DNA of 64,000 bases from Kocuria dechangensis (GTDB taxonomy: Bacteria > Actinomycetota > Actinomycetes > Actinomycetales > Micrococcaceae): positions 124,001 to 188,000 of the forward strand of contig NZ_BMEQ01000002.1 in assembly GCF_014636775.1 (NCBI RefSeq), written 5' to 3'. A program made the position numbers and the translations under genes. Below the pieces are notes generated by a model that was not told the DNA's origin, did no database searches, and saw only the letters and a program-made list of their open reading frames with translations. The stretch's first letter is position 1. Each line of letters begins with the position of its first letter. This document shows, piece after piece, positions 56,285-64,000 of the stretch.

Positions 56285-57540
56285 CCCCGCCGTCGGAGAC
56301 GGCCGCCCGCCCCGCCGCGGCCCGGGGCCCCGGGGCGAACCTCATGCTCGTGCTGGTCTCCACCATGGCGGTGGGCCCGCTGCTCACCCACAGCCTCTCC
56401 GCCATGAGCCCCCTGGTGATCGCCGACCTGGGGATCACGGAGAGCCGGTTCGGGCTGCTCGCCGCCGTGACGTTCTTCGTCGCCTCGGTCACCGCCGTCC
56501 GGTCCGGGCGGTGGGCGGACCGGCTGGGCGCCCGCACGCTGCTGGTGATCATGTTCTGCGGGGCGGTGCTGTCCATGGTGCTCACGGCGCTGGCCCCGAA
56601 CTACGGGGTGCTGCTCGCGGCCATGGTCCTCTCGGGCCTCGGCCAGGTCATGGCCAATCCCGCCACCAACCGGCTCATCCGCCTCCACGTGCCCGCACCG
56701 CGGCGGGCGAGCTGGCTGGGCGTCAAGCAGGCGGGCGTGCAGGCCGCGCAGCTCGTGGCGGGCCTGACCTTCCCCGCGCTCGGGCTGCTCCTCGGCTGGC
56801 GCACCGCCGTCCTCCTCGCCGCCGTCGTCACCCTCGCCCTGCTCGTGCACGGCTGGCTCACGGTCCCCGACAACCCCGGGGCCGGCCGGCCCGTCCCGCC
56901 GCGGGCCACCGCGCCCCCGGCGGGCACCGGGGCACGCGGGCGGCCCCGGGCGCCGCGCGCGCCCATGCCCCGCGTCGTCCACGCGTACGCCGCAGCCGCG
57001 GCCCTGACGGGGCTGGGGATGCAGGCGGCCAACGTCTACCTCCCGCTGTACGCCCACCGGGCCCTGGGGTTCGACGTGGTGGCAGCGGGCGCCACCGTGT
57101 CCGTCTCCGCGCTCGTGGGCATCGTCTCCCGCGTGGCGTGGGCGCGCGTCATGGGCCGCCCCGGGGCCGACGGCTTCGTGCTGCTCCTCCTCATGGCCCT
57201 GGGGGCGTCCGCCAGCGCCGTCCTCCTGCTCGTGGCGCCCCTGACCCCGGGCCTCGGCTGGCTCGTGTGGCCCGCGGCCGTGCTGCACGGCGCCGCGGCG
57301 CTCGCGGTCAGCGTGGTGGTGATGTCCGGGGCGATGCGCGCGGTGCCGGCGGAGCGGGTGGGCGCGTCGTCCGGCGTGGTGACCATGGGCCTCTACGCGG
57401 GGTTCTGCACCGGACCCCTGGTGATGGGCGGCCTGCTCCAGCTCACGGCGTCCTTCGCGGTGGGCTGGGGCGTGGTCCTGGCCTGCTATCTCGGCTGCGC
57501 CGTGCTGGCGGCTCTCGCGCGGGGCCGCGGCCGCCGGTGA
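56281..57540 (+). CDS. MFS transporter
   Basis: 419 aa, 12 membrane helices. Seen are VRSGRWADRLGARTLLVIMF (loop 2-3 motif), MANPATNRLIRLHVP and VKQAGVQAAQLVAGLTFP. A long Pro/Arg-rich loop (about 195-235) separates the halves. It starts at a GTG overlapping the SMR stop, so it ends a four-gene unit with amylosucrase and two SMR genes. It is probably an exporter; the substrate is unknown. Confidence 0.85.
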   Translation: MTPPSETAARPAAARGPGANLMLVLVSTMAVGPLLTHSLSAMSPLVIADLGITESRFGLLAAVTFFVASVTAVRSGRWADRLGARTLLVIMFCGAVLSMVLTALAPNYGVLLAAMVLSGLGQVMANPATNRLIRLHVPAPRRASWLGVKQAGVQAAQLVAGLTFPALGLLLGWRTAVLLAAVVTLALLVHGWLTVPDNPGAGRPVPPRATAPPAGTGARGRPRAPRAPMPRVVHAYAAAAALTGLGMQAANVYLPLYAHRALGFDVVAAGATVSVSALVGIVSRVAWARVMGRPGADGFVLLLLMALGASASAVLLLVAPLTPGLGWLVWPAAVLHGAAALAVSVVVMSGAMRAVPAERVGASSGVVTMGLYAGFCTGPLVMGGLLQLTASFAVGWGVVLACYLGCAVLAALARGRGRR

Positions 57541-57963
57541 CCGCGGCGTCCCGGACGGCGACGGGGCGTGGTCCCGTCCGTCCCGGACCGGCAGACCCGT
57601 GCGTCCTCTCGTGACGCCGCGCTCCCGGAGCCGTCCACCGGTTTTCCCCGCGTTGTCCACAGCCGCCGTCCACAGGGTGGATAACTTCCACCGGTGGAAT
57701 TACGCCCCCGCCGCGACGCTCGTTCCCCGTCCCACCGGGGGCGGGACCGCCGGCGCGGGACGAGGCGTACACTTGTTCGACTTCTGCACGGCGCCGTCCA
57801 CACCTGTGGAGAACTTTCTCCACGGGCTGTGCACGAGAGCGGTGGTGACCGGCGAGTAGCAAATCGCTAAAGTAAATGTCTGCGCATGGGTCTCTGCTCC
57901 GTTCCGTGCGCACGGTCCGGGCCGTCCGGGCCGCCGGGGGGCGACACGGAGCGCGGGGGACAC
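57541..57963. other. DnaA-box cluster between MFS and SRPBCC genes
   Basis: This 423-bp gap holds an exact TTGTCCACA (57653-57661), GGTGGATAA (57676-57684) and TGTGGAGAA (57805-57813), each one mismatch from consensus, with further TCCACAG and CCACCGG cores at 57636-57825. It is the third such cluster outside oriC. AAATCGCTAAAGTAAATG near 57862 is locally AT-rich. No gene is supported here. Confidence 0.55.
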
Positions 57964-58494
57964 ATGGCACAGGGTTCGGCAACCTTCCGACTGGTCGAGA
58001 GCGCGGTGGTGGGCGCCGATCCGCGCCTGGTGGAGCGCTTCCTCGTGGACCCCGGCTGCTTCGCCGCGTGGCGCCGCGGGGTGGCGGGGGAGGTCCGGGC
58101 GACCACCCCGGTGCTGCAGACGGGCACGGCCCTGGAGTTCACCGGGCGGGCGGGGCCGCTGCGCTTCCCCTACGTCGCCATCGTCTCCGAGTACGTCGCG
58201 GGCCGGAACCTCACCCTGCGCACCACGCAGGGGATCGTCGACCTGGTCGTGGACGTCCGCTGGGAGCCCGTCGCCGGCGGGACGCGGGTGGAGACGGTCG
58301 TCGACGGGCGGTGCACCGCGGCGAAGGCGTGGCTGGCCCCGATCGTGGAGAAGTACCAGGGGCGCAACATCCGCCTCAACCTCAGGAAGCTCCAGCACCT
58401 GCTGGAGACCGGGCGGTTCCGCTTCACGGTGCCGTCGCCGCTCAGCGACCATCCGCCGCGCTGCACGCAGGACCCTCCCCCCGACGTGTTCTGA
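57964..58494 (+). CDS. SRPBCC-fold protein (DUF2505-like)
   Basis: 176 aa, START/Bet v1 fold. The family pattern is seen in ATFRLVESAVVGADPRLVE, TGRAGPLRFPYV, VRWEPVAGGTRVETVVDG and a long C-terminal helix (APIVEKYQGRNIRLNLRKLQ). Such proteins bind small hydrophobic ligands or act as polyketide cyclases/dehydratases; function unknown here. The start is ATG 57964. It is isolated from neighbours by a DnaA-box gap and the sodA promoter region. Confidence 0.75.
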   Translation: MAQGSATFRLVESAVVGADPRLVERFLVDPGCFAAWRRGVAGEVRATTPVLQTGTALEFTGRAGPLRFPYVAIVSEYVAGRNLTLRTTQGIVDLVVDVRWEPVAGGTRVETVVDGRCTAAKAWLAPIVEKYQGRNIRLNLRKLQHLLETGRFRFTVPSPLSDHPPRCTQDPPPDVF

Positions 58495-58632
58495 GGTCGC
58501 CCGGCCGGCTCCTGCCGCGCCCGCCCGCCCGGCGGGGGCCGGCACCGTACGCTGGTGGCGGAACCTCCTTGACCCCCGCTCGCGCGCGGGACGAGGGTGG
58601 AACCACACGACAGCTATCGAAAGGATTCTCCT

Positions 58633-59253
58633 ATGGCCGAGAAGTACACCCTTCCCGATCTTCCCTACGACTACGCGGCGCTCGAGCCCCACATCTCCGC
58701 GAAGATCATGGAGCTGCACCACGACAAGCACCACGCCGCCTACGTGGCCGGCGCCAACACCGCCCTGGAGAAGATGGCCGAGGCACGCGCCAAGGGTGAC
58801 GCCGCGGCCGCGGCCAAGCTCTCCAAGGACCTCCAGTTCAACCTGGGCGGTCACGTGAACCACTCGGTGTTCTGGCAGAACCTCTCCCCCGAGGGCGGCG
58901 ACAAGCCGACCGGCGAGCTCGCCGCGGCGATCGACGAGTTCTTCGGCTCCTTCGACGCCTTCCGCGACCACTTCACCGCCGCGGCCACCACGATCCAGGG
59001 CTCCGGCTGGGCGATCCTGGCCTACGAGCCCATCGGCGGGAACCTGGTCATCGAGCAGATGTACGACCAGCAGAACGGCGTGCCGGTCGCCACCATCCCG
59101 CTGCTGCAGCTGGACATGTGGGAGCACGCCTTCTACCTGGACTACCAGAACGTCAAGGCCGACTACGTCAAGGCCTTCTGGAACATCGTGAACTGGGCCG
59201 ACGTCCAGCAGCGCTTCGACAACGCGCGCGCCGGCGGCAAGTCGATCATCTGA
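58633..59253 (+). CDS. sodA: Superoxide dismutase (Mn/Fe type)
   Basis: 206 aa, cytoplasmic, dismutates superoxide. Metal-ligand motifs are [13 protein letters not shown] (first His), [13 protein letters not shown], and [12 protein letters not shown] with Asp and His. [10 protein letters not shown] marks the N-terminal side of the active site. The Mn or Fe preference is not clear by eye, but [10 protein letters not shown] suggests Mn or cambialistic. TTGACC (58569-58574) and GAGGGT (58593-58598, 18-bp gap) may be the promoter. AAAGGA lies 7-8 bases before the ATG. A perfect hairpin follows. Confidence 0.96.
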   Translation: MAEKYTLPDLPYDYAALEPHISAKIMELHHDKHHAAYVAGANTALEKMAEARAKGDAAAAAKLSKDLQFNLGGHVNHSVFWQNLSPEGGDKPTGELAAAIDEFFGSFDAFRDHFTAAATTIQGSGWAILAYEPIGGNLVIEQMYDQQNGVPVATIPLLQLDMWEHAFYLDYQNVKADYVKAFWNIVNWADVQQRFDNARAGGKSII

Positions 59254-59289
59254 TCACCGCCCCGCACGCCCGGCGCCCCGGCGCCGGGA

Positions 59290-59327
59290 CACAGGACCCC
59301 CGGACCGCACGGTCCGGGGGTCCTGTG
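59290..59327 (+). terminator. sodA terminator, 18-bp perfect stem
   Basis: Arms 59290-59307 and 59310-59327 (CACAGGACCCCCGGACCG and its complement) with a 2-nt loop, 36 bp after the stop. Confidence 0.7.
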
Positions 59328-59452
59328 CCTCCCGGGACGCGTGGGCGCTCGAGGGGTCGTGAGCGGCCGCCGGAGGTCACACCCGTAACGTGGCGGTCAG
59401 CTCCGTAGGGCACAATGGCCGGGACCTATGACGCCCTCGACGAGGAGAGCAC

Positions 59453-60634
59453 ATGACCGACATGAACCAGCAGCAGGGACCGATCACGCACGAGGAGATC
59501 TTCGGCTACCACGAGGGCGGCAAGCTCTCGGTGGTGTCGAAGTCCCCGCTGAAGACCCGCCGCGACCTGTCCATCGCGTACACCCCCGGTGTGGCGGAGG
59601 TGTCCCGCGCCGTCCACCAGGACCCCGCCATGGCGAACACCCACACCTGGGCCGGCCGCCTGGTGGCCGTGATCTCCGACGGCTCCGCGGTGCTGGGCCT
59701 GGGCGACATCGGCCCCGCGGCCTCCCTGCCCGTCATGGAGGGCAAGGCCGCACTGTTCAAGGAGTTCGGCGGGCTGGACTCGATCCCGATCGTGCTCGAC
59801 ACCCAGGACGTCGACGAGATCGTGCGCACGGTCAAGCTCCTGCGCCCGAGCTTCGGCGCGGTGAACCTCGAGGACATCTCAGCCCCGCGCTGCTTCGAGA
59901 TCGAGCAGCGGCTCATCGAGGAGCTCGACATCCCCGTCATGCACGACGACCAGCACGGCACCGCCGTCGTCGTCCTGGCCGCCCTGCTCAACGCCGCCCA
60001 GCTCGTGGGCAAGGACCTGGAGGGCCTGAAGGTCGTCATCGCGGGCGCGGGCGCGGCCGGGATCGCGATCACCGAGATCCTGCTGGCCCAGGGCATCGAG
60101 GACGTGGTGCTGATGGACTCCCGCGGGATCGTCTCCCGGGAGCGGGACGACCTCAACGCGATCAAGGCCGACTACGCGGGGCGCACCAACCCGCGCGGCC
60201 TCATCGGCGGTCCCAAGGACGCCCTGGAGGGCGCGGACGTGTTCGTGGGCGTCTCGGGCGGGAAGATCCCCGAGGAGTACCTGACCGAGCTGGCCGAGGA
60301 CGCCATCGTGTTCGCCCTGGCCAACCCGGACCCGGAGATCATGCCGGACGTCGCGGCCAAGTACGCGACGGTGGTGGCCACCGGCCGCTCCGACTTCCCG
60401 AACCAGATCAACAACGTCCTGGCCTTCCCCGGCATCTTCCGCGGCGCGCTGGATGCCGGGGCGCGGCGGATCACCTCGCAGATGAAGCTCGAGGCGGCCC
60501 GTGCCATCGCGGCCATCGCCGTCGCCGACGGCCTGAGCGCCGAGCACATCGTGCCCAGCGCCCTGGACGACCGGGTCGCCCCGGCCGTGGCCGAGGCCGT
60601 GGCGGCCTGCGTGCGCGCCGACGCGCAGCGCTGA
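59453..60634 (+). CDS. NAD(P)-dependent malic enzyme
   Basis: 393 aa, short bacterial malic enzyme that oxidatively decarboxylates malate to pyruvate. Seen are YTPGVAEV (catalytic Tyr), NLEDISAPRCFEIE (metal-ligand Glu/Asp), HDDQHGTAVVVLAALLNA and the Rossmann motif GAGAAGIAITE. It starts after GAGGAG. A 21-bp hairpin at 60648-60692 separates it from the convergent catabolic operon. Confidence 0.95.
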   Translation: MTDMNQQQGPITHEEIFGYHEGGKLSVVSKSPLKTRRDLSIAYTPGVAEVSRAVHQDPAMANTHTWAGRLVAVISDGSAVLGLGDIGPAASLPVMEGKAALFKEFGGLDSIPIVLDTQDVDEIVRTVKLLRPSFGAVNLEDISAPRCFEIEQRLIEELDIPVMHDDQHGTAVVVLAALLNAAQLVGKDLEGLKVVIAGAGAAGIAITEILLAQGIEDVVLMDSRGIVSRERDDLNAIKADYAGRTNPRGLIGGPKDALEGADVFVGVSGGKIPEEYLTELAEDAIVFALANPDPEIMPDVAAKYATVVATGRSDFPNQINNVLAFPGIFRGALDAGARRITSQMKLEAARAIAAIAVADGLSAEHIVPSALDDRVAPAVAEAVAACVRADAQR

Positions 60635-60647
60635 GCGCCTCGTCCGC

Positions 60648-60692
60648 ACGGGGACGGCCCCGGTTCCCACAGGGAACCGGGGCCGTCCCCGT
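60648..60692. terminator. Bidirectional terminator, 21-bp perfect hairpin
   Basis: Arms 60648-60668 and 60672-60692 are perfectly complementary with loop ACA; starts ACGGGGACGGCC. It lies between the malic enzyme and MaoC stops. Confidence 0.75.
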
Positions 60693-60707
60693 CCTGGCGC
60701 GGCGGGC

Positions 60708-61196
60708 TCAGGCGTAGAAGCGGTTGAGGAACGTCGCGACGACGGCGGGCCGCTCCTCGCCCTCGATCTCGATGACGGCGTCGACCACCAGGTGCACGCC
60801 GTTGCCCTTGATCTCCTGGACGTCGGTGACGGTGACGGTCATGCGGACGCGCGAGCCGACCTTCACGGGGGAGGTGAAGCGGACCTTGTCGAGACCGTAG
60901 TTCACCTTGGTCTTCACCCCGGTGACCTCGAGGAGCTCGGTCCACATGGGGATGAGCAGGGCCAGGGTCAGGAAGCCGTGGGCGATCGGGGCGCCGAACG
61001 GTCCCTCCTTGGCCCGTTCGGGGTCCACGTGGATCCACTGGTGGTCGTCGGTCGCGTCGGCGAACGTGTTGACCTGCTCCTGGGTGATCGTCCGCCAGGC
61101 GGAGTGCCCGAGGTTCCTGCCGGCCAGGTCCTTGACCTGGTCGAAGGGGACGACGGTCAGGGACTGGGGCTGTGCGGTGGGCTGGGACTGGGTCAT
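60708..61196 (-). CDS. MaoC-like enoyl-CoA hydratase
   Basis: 162-aa hot-dog hydratase. The motif FADATDDHQWIHVDPERAKEG holds the catalytic Asp and His of the R-specific hydratase family, then GAPIAHGFLTLALL. The substrate would be an enoyl-CoA. It is the last gene of a minus-strand operon after the acyl-CoA dehydrogenase (61-bp gap), fitting a step after dehydrogenation. Confidence 0.9.
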   Translation of the reverse strand: MTQSQPTAQPQSLTVVPFDQVKDLAGRNLGHSAWRTITQEQVNTFADATDDHQWIHVDPERAKEGPFGAPIAHGFLTLALLIPMWTELLEVTGVKTKVNYGLDKVRFTSPVKVGSRVRMTVTVTDVQEIKGNGVHLVVDAVIEIEGEERPAVVATFLNRFYA

Positions 61197-61257
61197 GGCG
61201 TGTCCTCGGTCGGAAGTGGAGTGGTGGGGTGCTGGGGCGGTGTTCCGGGGGAGCGGC

Positions 61258-62454
61258 TCAGGCGAACGCGCTCCGGCCCGTGAGCGAGCGGCCGACCACG
61301 AGCGCGTTGATCTCGTGGGTGCCCTCGTAGGAGTAGACGGCCTCCGCGTCGGCGTGGAACCGGGCGACGTCGTGGGCCAGGGTGATGCCGTTGCCGCCCA
61401 CGAGCTCGCGGGCCAGCGCGACGGTCTCGCGCATCCGGAGGCTGATCCACATCTTGGCCAGGGCGGAGTCCTCGTCCCGGTAGACGCCCTCCTCCTGCCG
61501 CTCGGCGAGCCCGGCGACCATGCTCAGGGACGCCGTGACGTTGCCGAGCATGCGGGCCAGCTTCTCCTGGACGAGCTGGAAGCTGCCGATCGGGCGGCCG
61601 AACTGCTCGCGCTCCCGGACGTAGCGCAGCGCGGCCTCGTAGGCGCCGGCCTGGACGCCGGTGGCGATCCACGCGACGTCGGAGCGCATCGCGCGCAGCA
61701 TCGCGGCGACGTCCTTGAACGAGTTCACGTTCCCGAGCCGCTGGGACTCGGGGACGCGGGCGTCCTGGAGGTGGATGTCCGCGTTCTGCATCATGCGCAG
61801 GGAGGTCTTGCCCTGGATCTTCTCCAGCCGCACCCCCGGTGCCTCGCGGTCCACGAGGAAGCCCTTGACCTGCCCGTCGGCCTCGTCGCGGGCGAAGACG
61901 GCGAGGTAGTCGGCCGTGAAGGCGCCGCCGATCCAGCGTTTGGCGCCGTTGAGCACCCACTCCTCGCCCTCGCGCCGGGCCGTGGTGGCCAGCCCGCCGG
62001 CGATGTCGGAGCCGTGGTCGGGCTCCGTGAGGCTGAAGACGCCGGTCATCTCGAAGGACGTGATCCTCGGGTCCCACTGCGCGAACTGCTCGGGCGTGCC
62101 GCCCACGCGGCAGGCCGTGCGGAAGAGCCCGGCCTGGGCGGTGTAGAACGTGGCGACGGAGGCGTCGGTGCGGGCCAGCTCGAAGATCCGGAAGCCGTGG
62201 TACAGGGACCGGGGCTGCCCGCCGCCGGCGGTGAGCTCCGGCGGGTCCATGAGCCGCAGCGCGTGCAGGGACGGGGCGATCTGGTACGGGAACTCGCCGG
62301 CCTCCCAGTACTCGGCCAGCAGGGGCCGCACCTCGTCCTCGAGCACCCGCCGCAGCCGCCGCAGCGGCGCCTTCTCCGCCTCGGTCAGCCTCCCCTCGAC
62401 CCCGTACGGGTCGCAGTCGGGGTAGAGGCGGCCGGTGTCCGGGGGGGTGCTCAT
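61258..62454 (-). CDS. Acyl-CoA dehydrogenase, glutaryl-CoA-dehydrogenase-like
   Basis: 398-aa FAD flavoenzyme. Glutaryl-CoA dehydrogenase-like features are FSLTEPDHGSDIAGGLATTA and YSYEGTHEINALVVGRSLTG, with the catalytic Glu in YEGT. Middle region: NGAKRWIGGAFTADYLAVFA and GFLVDREAPGV. The ATG overlaps the amidohydrolase stop (ATGA). Decarboxylation of glutaryl-CoA or of a related dicarboxyl-CoA is possible; homologs with different substrates exist. Confidence 0.88.
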   Translation of the reverse strand: MSTPPDTGRLYPDCDPYGVEGRLTEAEKAPLRRLRRVLEDEVRPLLAEYWEAGEFPYQIAPSLHALRLMDPPELTAGGGQPRSLYHGFRIFELARTDASVATFYTAQAGLFRTACRVGGTPEQFAQWDPRITSFEMTGVFSLTEPDHGSDIAGGLATTARREGEEWVLNGAKRWIGGAFTADYLAVFARDEADGQVKGFLVDREAPGVRLEKIQGKTSLRMMQNADIHLQDARVPESQRLGNVNSFKDVAAMLRAMRSDVAWIATGVQAGAYEAALRYVREREQFGRPIGSFQLVQEKLARMLGNVTASLSMVAGLAERQEEGVYRDEDSALAKMWISLRMRETVALARELVGGNGITLAHDVARFHADAEAVYSYEGTHEINALVVGRSLTGRSAFA

Positions 62455-63344
62455 GCCCGGGTCCCGTCCAGTCCGAGCAGGCGCACCGCGTTCTCCTTGA
62501 GGATCTTGGGGCGGACCTGGTCCGTGAAGCTCTGCTGCTCGAAGTCCCCGAGCCACTTCTGCGGGGTGATCAGCGGGTAGTCGGTGCCGAAGAGCACCTT
62601 GTCCTGGAGCATCCGGTTGGAGGCCTTCACCAGGGACTCGGGGAAGTACTTCGGCGACCAGCCCGAGAGGTCGATCCACACGTTGGCCTTGTGGGTCGCG
62701 ATCGAGTTGGCCTCCTCCTGCCACGGGACCGAGGGGTGGGCCATGATGACCTGCAGCTCGGGGAAGTCCGCGGCGACGGCGTCCAGCAGCAGCGGGTTGG
62801 AGTAGGCGAGCTTGATCCCGTAGCCGCCGGGCAGGCCGGCGCCCATGCCGTTCTGCCCGGTGTGGAACAGCGCCGGGACGCCGAGGGCCTGGATCGCCTC
62901 GTAGAGCGGGTAGAACCGCTCGTCGGAGGGGTCGAAGCTCTGCAGCGACGGGTGGAACTTGAAGCCCTTGACGCCGTGCTCCTCCACCAGCTTCTTCGCC
63001 CGCTCCACGGACTTCTGCCCCTGGAGCGGGTCCACGGAGCCGAAGGGGATGAGGACGTCGTTGTTGCGCGCCGCCCCCTCGGCGATCTCCTCGATGGAGT
63101 TGGGCTCGTGACCCAGGGCGGTGGTGGCGTCCACGGTGAAGACGACGGCGGCCATCCTCCACTCGCGGTAGCGCTCGGCGATGGTGTCCAGGGACGGGGA
63201 GCGGTCCTCCGACTTGAAGTACTTCGCGGAGGCCTCGGTCAGCGCCGAGGGCAGGGACGGGTGCCCGTGGTCGGAGCACTCGATGTGCACGTGCATGTCG
63301 ATGGCGTCCAGGGACGCGAGGTCGAGACCGTACTCGTAGCGCAT
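62451..63344 (-). CDS. Amidohydrolase family 2 metal-dependent hydrolase/decarboxylase
   Basis: 297 aa. ACMSD-like TIM barrel with metal-site motifs DMHVHIE at the N-terminus, GFKFHPSLQSF, PALFHTG, VIMAHPSVPW and LFGTDYPLITP. Related enzymes decarboxylate aromatic or muconate acids, or hydrolyse lactones. It is translationally coupled to the acyl-CoA dehydrogenase. The stop of the SDR lies 11 bp upstream. The substrate is unknown. Confidence 0.85.
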   Translation of the reverse strand: MRYEYGLDLASLDAIDMHVHIECSDHGHPSLPSALTEASAKYFKSEDRSPSLDTIAERYREWRMAAVVFTVDATTALGHEPNSIEEIAEGAARNNDVLIPFGSVDPLQGQKSVERAKKLVEEHGVKGFKFHPSLQSFDPSDERFYPLYEAIQALGVPALFHTGQNGMGAGLPGGYGIKLAYSNPLLLDAVAADFPELQVIMAHPSVPWQEEANSIATHKANVWIDLSGWSPKYFPESLVKASNRMLQDKVLFGTDYPLITPQKWLGDFEQQSFTDQVRPKILKENAVRLLGLDGTRA

Positions 63345-63355
63345 GGTCCTGTCTC

Positions 63356-64000
63356 CTAGGCCTTCTCGGTGGCGGATTCGGGCTGGAGCTCCTCCGGCAG
63401 CGGCGGCAGCGTCTCGCCGACCGGCTGGAGGTGGCCCTCGATGATGCGGGGGAACTCCGCGCGCAGCGCCTCGAAGGTCCAGCCGCCGTCGCGGTACTCG
63501 GTGACCACGGGCCGGGGGTGGCTGAACACCTGGAGGCGGTCGCCGCCGGCGCCCAGGACCTGGCCGTTGATCCCGGCGGCGTCGTCGGAGGCGAGGTAGG
63601 CGATCAGGCCCGCCACGTCGTCGGCGTTGCCGAAGCCGAGCTCCTTGCGGAAGAAGTCCGGCATGGGCTCGCCGCGGCGGTCGGCCTCGACGGCGGAGCG
63701 GAAGAAGGGGATCGTCTCGGTCATGGCGGTGGCGGCCACGGGGATGACGGCGTTGGCGGTGACGCCCGCCCGCTCCATCTCCAGGGCCCAGGTGCGGACC
63801 ATGCCCACGATCCCGGCCTTCGCCGCGGCGTAGTTGGTCTGCCCGAAGGTGCCGTACTGGCCGGTGGGGGAGCCGATGGTGATGATGCGCCCGGCCACCT
63901 TGTTGTCCTTGAAGTGGCGGTACGCCTCGCGCACGCAGGTGAAGGTCCCGCGCAGGTGGACCTGGACGACGACGTCGAAGTCCTCGTCGGTCATCTTCAG
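63356..64000 (-). CDS. Short-chain dehydrogenase/reductase (5' end outside window)
   Basis: At least 214 aa visible, N-terminus beyond the right edge. The catalytic part is present: GRIITIGSPTGQYGTFGQ (Ser region), then YAAAKAGIVGMVRTWALEM (YxxxK). The TGxxxGxG cofactor motif is off-window. An unusual C-terminal extension of about 50 residues (TFEALRAEFPRIIEGHLQPV) is present after the core, as in some peroxisomal-type multifunctional proteins. It is first visible gene of the catabolic operon. Confidence 0.88.
   Translation of the reverse strand: MKMTDEDFDVVVQVHLRGTFTCVREAYRHFKDNKVAGRIITIGSPTGQYGTFGQTNYAAAKAGIVGMVRTWALEMERAGVTANAVIPVAATAMTETIPFFRSAVEADRRGEPMPDFFRKELGFGNADDVAGLIAYLASDDAAGINGQVLGAGGDRLQVFSHPRPVVTEYRDGGWTFEALRAEFPRIIEGHLQPVGETLPPLPEELQPESATEKA

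Noticed and set aside
58843-58860. parS-like GGTCACGTGAACC inside sodA
   Set aside because: The CACGTG core has several mismatches in the flanks, and the codons encode the conserved Gly-His-Val-Asn-His motif of the enzyme.

Overview
The window is about 64 kb of very GC-rich DNA (most genes look above 70% GC by eye). It holds the replication-origin region of an actinobacterial chromosome. The order rpmH-dnaA-oriC-dnaN-recF-dciA-gyrB-gyrA, with rnpA, yidD, yidC and khpB running leftward from rpmH, is the standard origin block. The protein sequences and the accessory content point to Micrococcaceae, most likely Kocuria or a close relative; the genus is my inference. No IS element, prophage, integrase, CRISPR array or rRNA gene was seen, and nearly all space is coding.

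Layout. 1-2.8 kb (minus strand): ribosomal protein L34, RNase P protein and the membrane-insertion genes, with ATGA start/stop overlaps. 3.4-14.5 kb (plus): dnaA, an oriC gap with two perfect DnaA boxes, dnaN, recF, dciA, gyrB, gyrA and a DUF3566 membrane protein. 14.5-17.6 kb: tRNA-Ile, a tiny DLW-39-type protein, tRNA-Ala, a membrane-anchored unknown, a cyclophilin and a rhomboid protease. Beyond the rhomboid the usual actinobacterial neighbours (crgA, pknA/pknB, rodA) are absent. A dense DnaA-box cluster and a two-component system stand there instead.

18-32 kb: OmpR-type response regulator and kinase; alcohol dehydrogenase plus FadR-type regulator; an endonuclease-V-like protein; an MFS exporter; a ThDP enzyme next to a sugar transporter and a ROK regulator; an FMN reductase and a mycoredoxin-like protein; then a lower-GC gap carrying a near-perfect parS site, followed by a PAP2 phosphatase. 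32-44 kb: MMPL exporter, APC permease with a UspA-like protein, nitronate monooxygenase, POT peptide transporter, aldo/keto reductase, a broken Sir2 gene, a MOSC protein and a CynX-type transporter.

44-64 kb: a dioxygenase-MarR-DoxX trio that resembles quinone/catechol stress loci; an exporter-type ABC protein; a methyltransferase; a complete quaternary-amine (betaine/choline type) ABC importer; amylosucrase followed by a paired SMR efflux system and an MFS carrier; an SRPBCC protein; superoxide dismutase; malic enzyme; and a minus-strand catabolic operon (SDR, amidohydrolase, glutaryl-CoA-dehydrogenase-like enzyme, MaoC hydratase) that runs off the right edge.

Notable signals outside genes are three DnaA-box clusters away from oriC (17.6, 53.3 and 57.7 kb), the parS site, several exceptionally long perfect hairpins between genes, and a recurring arrangement of a -10 hexamer 6-7 bp before an ATG or GTG start with no clear Shine-Dalgarno, which suggests leaderless mRNAs.
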